Positions 1 through 10,153 of a stretch of DNA of 64,000 bases are shown in pieces. This DNA comes from Macrolepiota albuminosa (Eukaryota; Basidiomycota; Agaricomycetes; Agaricales; Agaricaceae). Position numbers and translations under genes: made by a program. Positions within the stretch are counted from its first letter, which is position 1. Every line of letters starts with the position of its first letter. The stretch covers positions 1,211,413 through 1,275,412 of the forward strand of contig JAMWFC010000073.1 in NCBI GenBank assembly GCA_027475525.1, given 5' to 3'. The notes under the pieces were generated by a model that worked only from the letters and a program-made list of their open reading frames with translations, searched no databases and was not told where the DNA came from.

Positions 1-112
1 TCATATTAGCTTGAGCACACTAGAACTCTGTCAGAACTCCTTATACTTTATGCATGTCAGATACTGAAGATGGTGTTATCCTATATAGCATCCAGCATTT
101 CCAATTACAGTT

Positions 113-300
113 GGCATCATCACTGCATAGACACTAGAATACATTCAGAGATAGTATTGGTGGCCACATGGCCTAGGAGGTTACCAAGTTCTGTGCATCA
201 TGCATGGCATGTCAGAGGGCAAAATTGTTTTCTGGACCCCCTGTAGAGAAGCTTTATCAGCTTCTGATGCCAGTATGTGATGGATTTAGACTATCTAGTC
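113..300 (+). pseudogene. Decayed Ty3/gypsy integrase zinc-finger remnant
   Basis: Conceptual translation gives TLEYIQR, a stop, then YWWPH from base 131. After a one-base slip it gives KFCASCMACQRAKL. This matches the integrase zinc-binding (HHCC) segment of element C at about 43.7 kb on the minus strand. The C-x2-C pair is kept, but there are stops and at least one frameshift, and homology fades after about base 300. It is a dead fragment of the B/C lineage of gypsy elements; no flanking LTR is visible inside the window. Confidence 0.8.
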
Positions 301-849
301 TGGGCCTTGAGCTGTTACACAGCCACTTTGATCTGATCACTAGTTTTCTGCTTCTTGAAAACTTGCATTAGTGGCTTCAGATGTCTAGTAAAAATTTATT
401 TAAAAACTTACATATGAAAACTATTTTACTTACTGATTGTATTTACAATTTTCTTATTCTACTTTACTATAAATATTTTACATAGCTAGATTTGAGCTTT
501 TTTCACAAATCTTTTAGTGTCACATCACTGCAAGCAACTTCATCTAATATTATGTACATATTTTAAACTTTACTCTTACTCAAGATATTAACAGCTTGCT
601 TGCAACTACTGGTTACTCTTGGCTTGATTTCCCAAGGACATCTAACATCTCATGCATAAGCCTTATAAAAAAACTATTAGAGAACACTGACTGCCTGCCT
701 AGAATAGCAAGCACTATTGAAGACAGAATAGTGAGGAACAGACCTCTATGCCCCATAGTTACTGAGGAATTGACAGGGTCTGATTGAGAAACACAACCTC
801 TTCTAGAACCCCTCAAGTTAACTAGAATTGAAAATGACATTGGTTTAGA
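301..849. other. AT-rich stretch with no recognisable gene
   Basis: Short open frames here (60-75 codons) lack recognisable motifs and the sequence is AT-rich. It may be further decayed transposon DNA downstream of the integrase scrap. I see nothing I can name. Confidence 0.5.
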
Positions 850-1190
850 ATTGTTTCAATTCCTTCTTTCCTTGTATGTTGGGTTACAACTAGGCAGAGG
901 CAGGACACCAAATACACACGCATTGCATTCAACCTTCTCAACACGTCCTCTTTGCAAGACAATTGTAAATTGAGTAATTGGAGCAAAAAGCATCCTTTGT
1001 AGCAATTGGTGATTGCCAAAATAGTGTGGGCATCAAGGAAGCATCTGTAATCACGGCGTCAGTTTCAGTCTTAAACTCGGCACATTATAAGATAGTTGGA
1101 TTTGCTTTGGCACATTCTAAGGTGGCTGTAAATCTTGTCGTTTTCTACAATTCCACACCATGCAGTTCAACACAATGCAAGATGATATAA
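850..1190. repeat. Duplicated host segment, copy 1 (part 1)
   Basis: This stretch aligns with 29400-29720. Shared landmarks in the same order are AAATACACACG, GCATTCAACCTTCTC, ATTGGTGATTGCCA, GGAAGCATCTGTAATC and CGGCGTCAGTT. In copy 2 the segment lies immediately downstream of the short-chain dehydrogenase stop codon, so copy 1 probably derives from the same gene neighbourhood. The two copies differ by many substitutions and small indels, so the duplication is not recent. Confidence 0.75.
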
Positions 1191-1639
1191 ACAGCCCAAT
1201 GACAAAAAAGTAAAAGATGAAAAATACTTATTTACCAGTCCCCCTGCCAAGACCAGTGCGACTTAAAGCCCTGACGGCCTTCATCACCCAGATCTCATGC
1301 ACCCCAGCTCCGCTCTACAATATTCCCAACTTTTCTAAGCGCCTGCACACCCCTCCCATTACTATTACGCGTGTACATCAACGACAATGACAACGAACTC
1401 TTTGAACTCATTGGAGACCTCTGCTGTTTCTTATGAGAGGCCTTGGCCATTCTACCGAGGTGAGTTGATACCCCCATCTCCATAACGAGGAATAGGTAGC
1501 TGCGGCTGTTTTGGGGAGCACAGCTTCCTCTAAGTGTCGGGCCTCTTGGCATTTGTGGATGTTGTCAAAGGAGATATGAAAGCTCTCGGCAGGCAATGAG
1601 GCATGAAACACGAGCTGTTCTCTAAGTACTGCAGTTCAT
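1191..1639. other. Sequence unique to copy 1 of the duplication
   Basis: About 450 bp lies between the two blocks that match 29.4-29.7 kb and 29.85-30.9 kb, where copy 2 has only about 130 bp. It is either an insertion here or a deletion there. A minus-strand open frame of 85 codons (1295-1552) is present but has no recognisable domain. Confidence 0.4.
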
Positions 1640-2325
1640 ATCATGTTGTACCAAGGCGGTAGTATACCCATCCCTGATATTGACCACAGCAGAATCCTCA
1701 GAATGGGACCAGGGTTGGACCACACAAGGAGAGAGGAGACTCCTCTACAATTCTGAAGCCCTTACTGGGCTTCTACTGCATCTTGTCTCCCGCGGTAGAT
1801 ATAAACACAAGAGATAGTGTAGTAACCATAGAATCAACATGAAGGTTCAGAGGTCTACTGCTGGAAATATTGTGAGCATCTGCGCTGATGAGCATCTATC
1901 TGGTCAATATCACTGATGAGATGGTCTGAGCCCGTTCTTCTATGTCGCAAAACCCTTCGTGAAACTATCTTCTTCCCAACCCCCATGCCCATGTTCTGCA
2001 CAGTACCCAATGGCCTCAGAGTATCAATATGGTTTCCCTCTTTCACCTCCACCAGAATGCCACATTTAATGCTCGAAAACCACAAATACAGGTGTGAGAT
2101 AAAGAGGCTGAACTTGCACCCGGATTTGAGATGCGCTGCAGAACATGTCTGCCGATTTGTATTGGCTGAAGAGGTAGGAAGAGGAGATGCAAAGATGCTC
2201 GCTGCTGCAAAAGGGGTTGTGGATGTCCTGATAGACGGTGCAGATATCACGATTGTAATCTCCACAATGGGTGAAATCATAGGTGGGGTGTGTATCAGAG
2301 CCAGAGCTGTTGTGGGTTGGGGTTG
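1640..2325 (-). pseudogene. Decayed copy of unknown single-span membrane protein gene
   Basis: This is the paralogue of 29850-30883 (minus-strand coding). Minus-strand fragments such as SQYKSADMFCSASQIRVQVQ and LTPVFVVFEH correspond to the region just before and into the transmembrane segment of copy 2. The GKKIVSR and RHRRTGSDHLIS pieces match its C-terminal part. Frames are broken several times. At about 2325 the host match stops in a GGTTGG-rich run and retroelement sequence begins. Function unknown. Confidence 0.65.
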
Positions 2326-2551
2326 GAGACCCGACGCCCGACGACCAGCAACTCCCCTTCAACATCCCCCACTCTCCGAATCCTACTCCAAAGGATGGGC
2401 CCCCACCACCCCCCGGACTCCAGTCCTGCTCGTCCCGATCCTTTGTTATCAATGCCAGGCTGGACGGCACCCTGGGACCGATATCGGCCCTCATCGACAG
2501 CGGAGCCACCGGAGTTTTCATCAGCGACGTCCTCGACCTCCTCCACGACTC
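2326..2551 (+). pseudogene. Fragment of element A second protease domain
   Basis: About 226 bp is nearly the same as 6748-6975 inside element A and encodes the retropepsin motif ALIDSGATGVFISD. It runs straight into the TGTCA start of the LTR at 2552. It looks like a leftover of another A-family copy, but the matching remainder is not found beyond the 3' LTR at 17541, so a simple nested insertion is not supported. Truncation or a repeat-driven misjoin are the alternatives. Confidence 0.75.
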
Positions 2552-3379
2552 TGTCACGACCTGTCCCCTCTGGATCCACCCTGGGACACCCCCGGAACAC
2601 CACCCAGGACCCTCCCTCCGACCCCACAGGACATGCCCTGCCATCACAACCACCGACACCGCCATCACACGCATCAAGGACCGCCATCAGCCGCCACCAG
2701 CCCCGATCAACGATTGATCACACGGCTTGCTCCTGGCCATCACGCATCACAGCTGCCTCTGCGCCAATTGATCGCGCGCCCCACACGCGCGATCCAGGTA
2801 TACAGTCCCTGCCCGCTACTCAATGACTCCCGGAACCCATCCCAGACACCCCAGAACCCTGAGACCCGGTCCCGTAGTACTTATAGCGTAGTTCCCTGTT
2901 GTATTCGCTAGTCTTGATATTACACTGCTTATACTGTTTTCACTTGGTTACTTGAATTGTTGCGTGCCCTCTATTTGACTGGTACGCATTGACTGGCACG
3001 CTTGACTGGCACGCTTGGATAATCGCGTGCTCTAAGACTGGTACGCACTTTGCGACTTTAATTTACTAACTTGGTCTCGTCTTAGAACCTCCGGTTCACA
3101 ACTCGACCCCCACCCGAATTTCCCAACTACCTACCACCCAAAACCCCCAGACCAAGTCCCCTCTCCCGGGATTCCCCTGTCCACGTCTTGAACCCCGGAG
3201 TCCTAGCCCCAGAGTTCCAGACACCCGAGTAAGTCCCCTCTCCCGGGATTCCCCTGTCCACGTCTTGAACCCCGGAGTCCTAGCCCCAGAGTTCCAGACA
3301 CCCGAGTATCTGTGGGTCAAGTCCGCATTGTAAGGGCGATTGCTTTTCCGGAAAGCCCCCGACTCAGTGGAACCTGACA
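2552..3379 (+). repeat. Element A 5' LTR
   Basis: This 828-bp LTR begins TGTCACGACC and ends AACCTGACA. It matches 16762-17541. It contains one 77-bp tandem copy (3154-3307), so the underlying length is about 751 bp. Relative to the 3' LTR it has extra bases near its start (GTCCCCTCTGGATCCACCCT region) and near the CCATCACAACC stretch. A repeated CTGGTACGCA / CTGGCACGC motif lies around 2970-3050. Confidence 0.9.
3154..3307. repeat. 77-bp perfect tandem repeat in 5' LTR
   Basis: Copies 3154-3230 and 3231-3307 are identical. The 3' LTR has no repeat at the corresponding place but has one elsewhere (17091), which argues against an ancestral LTR feature. Confidence 0.95.
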
Positions 3380-3391
3380 TAATATCAAGAC

Positions 3392-3545
3392 TCCCTCCTT
3401 ACACCGTTCTTGATGGCTACGTATACTCACACTTACTACCCCACGGGCTACCAGACCGACCCCTACGGTCCCTCCTTATACCGTTCTTGATGGCTACATA
3501 TACTCACACCTACTACTCCACGGGCTACCAGACCGACCCCTATGG
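3392..3545. repeat. 77-bp imperfect tandem repeat at gag start
   Basis: Copies at 3392 and 3469 share the 77-bp spacing but differ at five sites, all transitions. It duplicates the gag start codon (ATG at 3413 and 3490); the upstream copy runs into a stop after 25 codons. Confidence 0.85.
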
Positions 3546-6267
3546 GCGCCTGGTACCTGAGCATTACTCCGCACAGACCTCCCGCCCCGTCTATCCACCC
3601 CTCCCGTACGAACCTCCGTACCTCCACCGTCACTGGGCCCCCAACCCATCCCTCTATGATCTGGGGCCCTCAGCCAGCTGGGCCCCTCTGCCCAACTTAG
3701 CCATGGCACGACCCGTGGAGGTCCCCTCATACCGGAGCATCCCTGGGGGCCTGCCGGAGACCCCACGCCCAACTTAGCCATGGCACGACCCGTGGAGGTC
3801 CCCTCATACCGGAGCATCCCTGGGGGCCTGCCGGAGACCCCACCAGTACCCAGTGGACCTCGCCTGATTCCCCCTAGCGAGGGCCCCTTTGCACCCACCC
3901 CCTACTACGGTTACCAGCGCCCTGCCCCCCAACCCCGGGGACCTCTCAACTACGACTATCCCCCTCGACACTACCCAACCGCTGCACCACCCGCTCGGAC
4001 TCCCCCCTCGCCAATGGGACGACGACGTCTCGAGGACTACAAACAGCAACGGGACGAAGTGCTCCGCTCGCTCAGGATCTTGCCGGAGGACTTCGCGCAA
4101 CGGGCAAGGACGCTACTCACGAAACTCAGACACGACGATTTCACAGGCACTCCGGAGGAATGGGCCCACTGCTTGGTCAAATTTGGGGATCGCCTCATGC
4201 GAGGAGAACTTCCGGAGCAGACTATGGTAAAGTATAGGCATAACACGATTCTCCGCGAAGAATTGCAACAACTGCTTGACAAAGTCCACGCGTCCCCCTC
4301 CCCCCGACCCCTCAATGACCCTGCAGACCCGGGCCGCTTGATTCACATCCAGCGGGAGCCCCCGGAACCCGCCCCGACATCCCCCGCAGTCCCCACCCTG
4401 GAGCAACAACAACAGGAAGAGCAGCAAAACGCCTCGGCCATACTACGGTCCCTTAACCCAACGGGAGGGCTATTCGATCAGCCCGCTGCCTGCACGGTAG
4501 GCTTGTCAACTCGCCGTAGGGCTAACTCCGTTTCTAGCACATTCGAGACCTGGGGACAGCCCCAGAGACCCCTGGAACCGCTTCCGCAAACGGACAACGC
4601 CCGACCCCTGGCCCCGGCGAACCCTGGTAGACTCCGCACGGACACCTCTAGCACAGATGACACGCTGTGCTACATCAACGAGCTCACGCATGGCAACAAC
4701 GAACCACGTCCCACACCCGTGCCCGTCCCAGTACCGCCCCCTACGTCAGCCCCGGCCCCTCCGGAACGCAACTTCCGCCGTGACCCCCCACCCCACTTCA
4801 ATCTGCGGAACCCCCCACGGCCTCTGATGCAAGCACAACCCTCCCAGGTTGAACGTCCCCTGCGCAACCCGGCATCCGACCCGGCACCCGGCCTGACACT
4901 CAACCCGACACCACCGAACCCCCCCCCGACTGCCTCCGCCACCTCCAGCCAAACCTTGAGGACGACCTCCAGGCCCCCTGCCTCCGCCAGCCCCTGCATG
5001 GAGACCCGGCCCCCCCCCTGGCAGGAATGAAGCCCCCTGGGACAACGGACCTCCCAGGTGTGGACCCCCAGGTGAGCCACCCGGAGGAGGCCCTCCAGGC
5101 GGGTGGGATCCCGCCCTCGGTGCTTTTCCTCCACAAGGAGGGAGGGGTAATCATTACTACTACTACTACAATGCTGGCCCTCCCCCCCGCAACACTGCCG
5201 GACCGGACGACACTCGCAACACCCTCGCCCACGAAGGACGTCTGGACATTCAGAAACCCGATGCATTCACGGGCCGGGACCCCCAACAATGGCGTACATT
5301 CCTCACTCAGTGTCTCAATACGTTCCAGGCGAAACCACTCACATTTCAGGTTGACAGCTCCCAAGTGGCCTTTGCTGCCTCATACCTCCAGGGGATCGCC
5401 TTCGACTACTACACGGCCCTCATCCAGTTTGACCCCAACAACCCGGCACTCGCCCGCTGGCAAGCCTTCATCGACGAGTTCTCTGGGAAGTTTGGGATTT
5501 ACAACACCGTGGCCGAGGCCGAGGACAACCTCTTCAACCTCCGGATGCGCTCGGAAGAACGTTTCACAACCTTCATCGTACGTTTTGAAAAGGAAGCTTA
5601 CGAGACAGGTTGGAATTACAGCGCCCTCCGGTATACCCTCTGCTGCGCCCTGCCGCAATGTATCAAGGACGTTCTCCGACTCGCCCTGAAACAACCCTCC
5701 TACGATGGATACAAGGCCCTCGTCATGCAGATTGACCAGCGCTACTAGGAAGACCGCAGCGAGTACTCGAACTCCCAAACCCCCTGGAACCCTAGGGGAG
5801 GACCTCCATGGCCCTCCGGCGAAACCCCCAACCCCCAAACCCAAAACCCCGGTCCCTCCGCGTTCCCTGGCGGCCAACCCCTGGTGAGTTGCGGCCCGCC
5901 CAATACTAACCCCGGCAGCGGCGCCCGCCCCCAGGCTCAACTCAACGCCGCCATGGCCGCCAATGACCTGGGCGACACGCCAAACCCCGAGGAACCCCCG
6001 GAAGACTCCCAAGATCCCGACTTCACCGATGAACGGGACGAAGAGGCCCTCTGGGCCAACCGGCTCTCGAAAAAGGGGCGACCCTGGGTTGAGATCCCGA
6101 TGGATGTGCAGGAACGACGGAGAAGGGAGGGTGTCTGCATACTCTGCGGTGAGAAAGACCACTTCATCTCCGAGTGCCCCCAACAACAGGTCATGGGACG
6201 TGCCACCTGGACCTTCGAAGGGGAGGACGCCACTTATGAGTATTCGGAAAACGACCAGGCAATTTAG
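3413..6267 (+). pseudogene. gag: Element A gag (capsid and CCHC nucleocapsid)
   Basis: Structural protein of the retrotransposon particle. The start reads MATYTHTYY (ATG 3413, or 3490 in the second 77-bp copy). A long proline-rich region (to about 5150) is followed by a capsid-like domain (about 5250-5750, with QQWRTFLTQCLNTF and LRMRSEERFTTFIVRFEKEA). The zinc knuckle CILCGEKDHFISEC (C-x2-C-x4-H-x4-C) is at 6135-6176. The frame is broken by the 77-bp repeat at 3690 (probably artificial), by a shift near 5030-5160, and by a TAG at 5746. The final stop is TAG at 6265. Apart from these breaks the reading is continuous, so decay is moderate. Confidence 0.85.
3690..3843. repeat. 77-bp perfect tandem repeat in gag
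   Basis: Copies 3690-3766 and 3767-3843 are identical. The first reading frame ends in a stop inside the repeat and the second starts there. Dropping one copy joins MARPVEVPSYRSIPGGLPET to the following PVPSGPRL without a break. Confidence 0.95.
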
Positions 6268-6362
6268 ACCCGGAAGACGCCCTAAATCGCGGAATCGACC
6301 CTGACGTCTTCTCCGCCCCGGTCTCACATCTTTGCTCTACGACACTCATACAGGACACCCTC

Positions 6363-7629
6363 ATGGCTTACCTACCCTCCCACTTCTCGCACTCTCTTCT
6401 CCTCAAAACCCGCCTCATCCCCTCCGGAACCCCCCTCGACACCCTCGTTGACAGTGGCGCCACCGACAACTTCATCGACAAAGCATGGTCTACCTTCGCC
6501 CCAGAAACCGCTCAGCGACTCCCGGTCCCGGTACGGCTCTGCCTCTTTGAGGGAGATGCCTCTATGGCAGGGGACATCACTCATTTCGTGCGTATGCCCG
6601 TTACTTTCGCCAACAGACAGACTCACACCCTCCAGATGTTGATAACCAAACTCCACCCCTCCACACCCCTGGTCCTAGGGCTCCCGTGGCTCCGAGACAC
6701 TAATCCCCGCATCGATTGGCGACATCTCACCCTTCGCCTGACCTGGGACCCGACGCCCGACGACCAGCAACTCCCCTTCAACATCCCCCACTCTCCAAAC
6801 CCTACCCTGAAGGACGAGCCCCCACCACCCCCCGGACTCCAGTCCCGCTCATCCCGATCCTTCGTCATCAATGCCAGGCTGGACGGCGCCCTGGGACCAA
6901 TATTGGCCCTCATCGACAGCGGAGCCACCGGAGTTTTCATCAGCGACGCCCTCGACCTCCCCCACGACTCCCTCGACCAGCCCCTCCGCCTGCAACACCT
7001 TGACGGCACCCCCTCCTTCTCCGGCCCCATCCAGAGGTCTCACTTGGGGTGCGTGACCCAGGACAACAACTACAAGTTCACCTCCGACTTCCTGGTCACG
7101 TGACTTCACAAATCGACCCCGATGGTGCTGGGACTACCCTGGCTGCGCGACACAAATCCCGACATCGATTGGAGGACGCTCACCATGACCTTCCCGGGAC
7201 CCGAAGACCACCCCTCGACTGCCGTGCACCTCCAGGCCCTAGGAAGCGACCCGACGCCCGACACCCCTGGGACGACTGCCGCGCCCCCCACGCCCGTCCG
7301 AGACCCCAAACATTCCTCGGAACAAGTACAAAGGGCCGAACTACCCCGGCCAGTCTCAGACACGTGTCACACCTGCTCTGGCCGATGCATCTGCGACCCT
7401 GATCGACCCGAATGTGCTCGACATTAGGATCATTGGGGCCGCCCCCTTCGCCCGCCTCATGAAGGGTGGAACTCCCACGTTTCAGCTGCACACCTTGCCT
7501 TCTCTCCTGGAAGAACATCTATGAGGGGACGCTATTCCCCCGGAGAAGAAAACTGAGGAGCAGATCCTCCGAAAAGTAGTTCCCCCAGAGTATCACGAGT
7601 TTGCTGACGTATTCTCCGAAGGAGACGCC
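6363..7629 (+). pseudogene. pol: Element A pol, tandem retropepsin-like domains
   Basis: Two aspartic protease domains lie in a row. Domain 1 has TLVDSGATDNFID (about 6439-6480) and ends LVLGLPWLRDTNPRIDW. Domain 2 has ALIDSGATGVFISD (about 6906-6948) and ends MVLGLPWLRDTNPDIDW (7122-7172). Both keep the D-S-G-A active-site loop and the distal hydrophobic-G-L motif. The link between the parts of domain 2 is frameshifted near 7103-7122. Downstream, VPPEYHEFADVFSEGDAKE leads into RT but is cut at 7637 by the DNA transposon. The LVLGLPWLRDTNP tail shared by both domains suggests an internal duplication. Confidence 0.85.
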
Positions 7630-7637
7630 AAGGAGAT
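7630..7637. repeat. 8-bp target-site duplication, left (AAGGAGAT)
   Basis: AAGGAGAT here and at 11935-11942 bracket the inserted DNA transposon. Joining the flanks over one copy restores the ...EGDAKE-(M/I)PPHRPYDHT... reading typical of this pol. An 8-bp duplication is characteristic of hAT-superfamily insertions. Confidence 0.75.
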
Positions 7638-8270
7638 CACATAGAGACATCACAACGGTACGTGTCATACGTTGTACGGGAGCCCGCTTTGTGCCATACC
7701 ATATGTGTCCAGCGGAGTCCGCTACACTGGAGCGGAGCAGTCCCCACAGTGCCGTAGAATACAGAGCCGCGGACGTGTCACAATGTGCTGTATGACACGG
7801 TCCAGTGGATCGATAAAAGGCGGGCACACACATGCGCACGCAGGCCCGGCGGATGCCAGTGGACACTAGCGGACATCAATGTGTGTCAGCAGCTGCCGGC
7901 GGACATCAGCACACGAGTGAAAACCTCCTCCATTGGCAGACTTCATGGCATGAATAAACCCTCCTCGAGGTTCCCCACTTCCCTCCCCTCTCCATTCCTC
8001 CCCGCAATAACTTGAGGCTGCGCATCTCCCCTTCCATCCTTTTCCCACCCCCAACGCCAGCGTACGTCCACGAAAGGGCCCTGAAAATCTACGCAGGCCT
8101 ACGCAAGCCACCAGCGGACATCCACGCAGACGTACGTCGACGGACTCAAACCTACGCGGGCCCTCCCAGGCCTGCGCAGGACACCAGCAGACATTCACAG
8201 AGGCCTACGCAGGTCCACGGGGTCTGGTTGGACCAAGAAAAAAGGTAACGTCGACTTGCCCGTCGTATGC
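7638..8270 (+). repeat. Left long terminal inverted repeat
   Basis: About 630 bp, inverted copy of 11224-11934. It is GC-rich with many CCGGCGGACATC / GCGGACATC-like subrepeats. Landmarks shared in reverse complement are GGGAGCCCGCTTTGTGCC, GATCGATAAAAGGCGGGCAC and ACGTCGACTTGCCCGTCGTA. The homology reaches the edge of the N gap on the right side, so the full repeat may be longer and could include the adjacent tRNA-like sequence. Confidence 0.85.
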
Positions 8271-8347
8271 CTGTGGGGGGGAATCGAACCCCCGGCCTTG
8301 GGAAAGCCTCCAGCAACGGAATGCACATTTAACCGTTGCACCACAGG
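8270..8347 (-). tRNA. tRNA-like sequence / tRNA pseudogene
   Basis: On the minus strand, 78 nt has a perfect 7-bp acceptor stem (CCTGTGG/CCACAGG) and a perfect T arm (GGGGG-TTCGATT-CCCCC). A D arm CAAC/GTTG with the loop motif GGTTAA is also present. The anticodon arm does not fold convincingly: CTTTCCCAA would offer CCC (Gly) but with only a weak stem. It therefore looks like a tRNA-derived sequence carried by the transposon rather than a working tRNA gene. It starts exactly where the visible inverted repeat ends. Confidence 0.55.
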
Positions 8348-8491
8348 TCTGTTACTAACGGATAGATTCAAAGGTCGGATAACACAATGAATGGACGCCC
8401 ACCTACGTTTCCGCAGGTTCCCGTATGGATTTTTTGAGGTGGAAGGGGGGTGGCATACCTCCCAAAAGAGTTTTCGTGGCCTGAAAGGGGC

Positions 8492-8686
8492 GTTGGCATC
8501 AGCAGCCATCAGCTGGCATCTGTCGGAGTTTGTCGGCAGCTGTCGTGACCCACTGGCATCCGTCGGCATCCGTCGGCATCCGTCGTGCATCCGTCGGCAT
8601 CTGCCGGATATCCGCTGGTATCCGTCGGCATCCATGGGAATCTGTCGGCAACTCCCGGCATTGTCCGGCATTGTCTGGCATCAGGG
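8492..8686. repeat. GGCATC-type minisatellite
   Basis: Tandem, imperfect units of about 10-12 bp based on CGTCGGCATC / CCGGCATTGT fill this stretch, giving open frames in several phases on both strands. The same GGCATC/GGACATC theme recurs in the transposon's inverted repeats. Confidence 0.75.
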
Positions 8687-8763
8687 CAGGAGAGAAGGAA
8701 ACGGGGTGCGTGGGTGTCCGCCGCATGGGGTGGCATCTCGGAGAGCGTGGAGGGTGGCGGAAG

Positions 8764-8917
8764 AGGGATGGGGGTGGGGAGAAAGAGGGGGAAGGGGGAA
8801 GGGGAGGAGCGTGGGTGTCCGCTGGTACCCCAGCGGACGTAGGGATGGGGGTGGGGAGAAAGAGGGGGAAGGGGGAAGGGGAGGAGCGTGGGTGTCCGCT
8901 GGTACCCCAGCGGACGT
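8764..8917. repeat. 77-bp perfect tandem repeat (GC-rich)
   Basis: Copies 8764-8840 and 8841-8917 are identical. Each ends in a short hairpin, GTCCGCTGG-TACC-CCAGCGGAC. Confidence 0.95.
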
Positions 8918-8953
8918 CAGGTCAGGGGGGAGGAGGGAATGGGGTCTAATGGT

Positions 8954-8997
8954 GACAATGGAATATTGAGAGGCGGGTTGGACTCCTGCTAGTGACA
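8954..8997 (+). repeat. Truncated tRNA-like repeat
   Basis: CAATGGAATATTGAG followed by GGGTTGGACTCCTGCTAGTG matches the first and last parts of the tRNA-like repeat at 9250-9329, with the middle missing. Confidence 0.5.
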
Positions 8998-9047
8998 AAT
9001 ATTTTAATAGGGCCTGTAAGCCCTAATAAAATATCCGTTCATCACTC

Positions 9048-9222
9048 GCTAGCATCATCAAGTTGATCCGTTAAAAACGCTAGAAATTACTGAAGCGGGT
9101 ATGGGTTGGACGAAGTTGCGCATAGTCACGAGATCTGGAATGACCACATGCGCAAAGACGACCAACCCATGCCACTGCAGAAATCTCTGGAGTTTTAAAC
9201 AGATCACATTAATGATGCTAGC
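9048..9222. repeat. 175-bp fold-back (palindromic) element
   Basis: The two halves are imperfect inverted copies. GCTAGCATCATCAAGTTGAT at 9048 pairs with ATTAATGATGCTAGC ending at 9222, and GGGTATGGGTTGG (about 9100) pairs with CCAACCCATGCC (about 9162). A short unpaired loop lies near 9130-9145. This is the architecture of a small MITE/fold-back unit; no coding potential. Confidence 0.75.
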
Positions 9223-9249
9223 GGACATCAGCGGCCTGCTGCTCTAATA

Positions 9250-9329
9250 TGCACTAGCAGGAGTCGAACCCACCTCTTGTGCACAATATCAAATATCAAT
9301 TTATCAATATTCCATTGTACCACAGGCGC
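9250..9329 (-). repeat. tRNA-like (SINE-like) repeat, copy 1
   Basis: Read on the minus strand it begins GCGCCTGTGGTACAATGG, contains TTGTGCACAAGAGG and a B-box-like GGTGGGTTCGACTCC, and ends CTAGTGCA. The same string in opposite orientation is at 9606-9684. It does not fold as a full tRNA. The B-box suggests descent from a pol III-type tRNA-derived sequence. Confidence 0.55.
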
Positions 9330-9428
9330 TTACTTAGAAGGGGGTCAAACCTGCCTGTCAGTGGCCTATGGTAGTTGATCTGACCCACTCAATTTTCAGT
9401 ATTGTGTGGAGTGGCAGGTTCGACTCCC

Positions 9429-9582
9429 CTAGTCCAGACTTCCCTAGTCCACCATAATGACATATAATGGTGTCTTTTTATACTGCTGCATTTTTGCACT
9501 AGATGCTAGTCCAGACTTCCCTAGTCCACCATAATGACATATAATGGTGTCTTTTTATACTGCTGCATTTTTGCACTAGATG
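9429..9582. repeat. 77-bp perfect tandem repeat
   Basis: Copies 9429-9505 and 9506-9582 are identical (CTAGTCCAGACTTCCCTAG... to ...TTGCACTAGATG). Non-coding, AT-rich. Confidence 0.95.
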
Positions 9583-9605
9583 AAACTGTACTAATTTTTG
9601 GTAAG

Positions 9606-9684
9606 GATCTGTGGTCGAATGAATATTGATACATTGATATTTCATATTGTGCACAAGAGCCAGGTTTGAATCCCACTAGTGCAC
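9606..9684 (+). repeat. tRNA-like (SINE-like) repeat, copy 2
   Basis: Plus-strand copy of the unit at 9250-9329: GATCTGTGGTCGAATG, TATTGTGCACAAGAG, CAGGTTTGAATCCCA (B-box-like) and CTAGTGCA. A more degraded version lies at about 9957-10006 (CCTGTGGTCTAGCAGAATATT...CTAGTGCACAA). Isolated B-box-like strings also occur at 9414 and 9762. Confidence 0.55.
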
Positions 9685-10091
9685 ATCATTAGACATGACA
9701 TAACTTTGTTTAGCTAATTGTTATTTACGTCTATATTCTTTCTACTGCCCAATTCAAGGGTTCGAGTCCCCCTTGTGTAATTGTTGAAGAGTGTGTTGTT
9801 TTTTGCGTTCATGAGAGTGGCATAACAGAACAAAACAATGGGACGGTTAATCTTAGTGGACCTGAGTCCTGTCCAAACTAATTGAAATGTCTGTAGTAAA
9901 GTGCTGTAGCCTAGTACACAATACTAGAGTGATATTTATGTATAATCCACAGAATGTCCTGTGGTCTAGCAGAATATTGTCAGTTTATGTTCCTTCTAGT
10001 GCACAACTGGAGGTAATGGATCAAACGGATTTATAATGGATTCGTCAGCGGCACAACGGAACAGTTAATCTTGACAAAAAATAACCAATGG

Positions 10092-10149
10092 AAAAGCCAA
10101 GAATTATAGTAACTAAGGATAAAAGCCAAGAATTATAGTAACTAAGGAT
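10092..10149. repeat. 29-bp tandem repeat
   Basis: AAAAGCCAAGAATTATAGTA plus the next 9 bp occurs twice in a row at 29-bp spacing, so it is distinct from the 77-bp class. Confidence 0.85.
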
Positions 10150-10153
10150 TAAA

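Noticed and set aside
2283..2826. Overlapping plus and minus open frames of 130-330 codons across 1.9-2.9 kb
   Set aside because: They straddle the host-scrap / protease-scrap / LTR boundaries and are Pro/Arg/Ser-rich by composition; no frame has a coherent domain beyond the short protease motif.
4670..5364. Long minus-strand Gly/Arg-rich frames opposite gag
   Set aside because: Complement of the proline-rich gag region; GC-rich composition suppresses stops. No motif and no intron signals.
5380..6327. 315-codon minus-strand frame opposite the capsid and CCHC region
   Set aside because: Shadow of gag: the plus strand has the recognisable capsid and zinc knuckle.
8270..8347. Functional tRNA-Gly(CCC) gene
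   Set aside because: Acceptor and T arms are perfect, but the anticodon stem cannot be paired over five base pairs and the D loop is too long.
8391..8969. Overlapping frames of 75-192 codons on both strands
   Set aside because: They read through GGCATC minisatellite and a 77-bp duplicate; repetitive Gly/Arg or Asp/Gly composition only.
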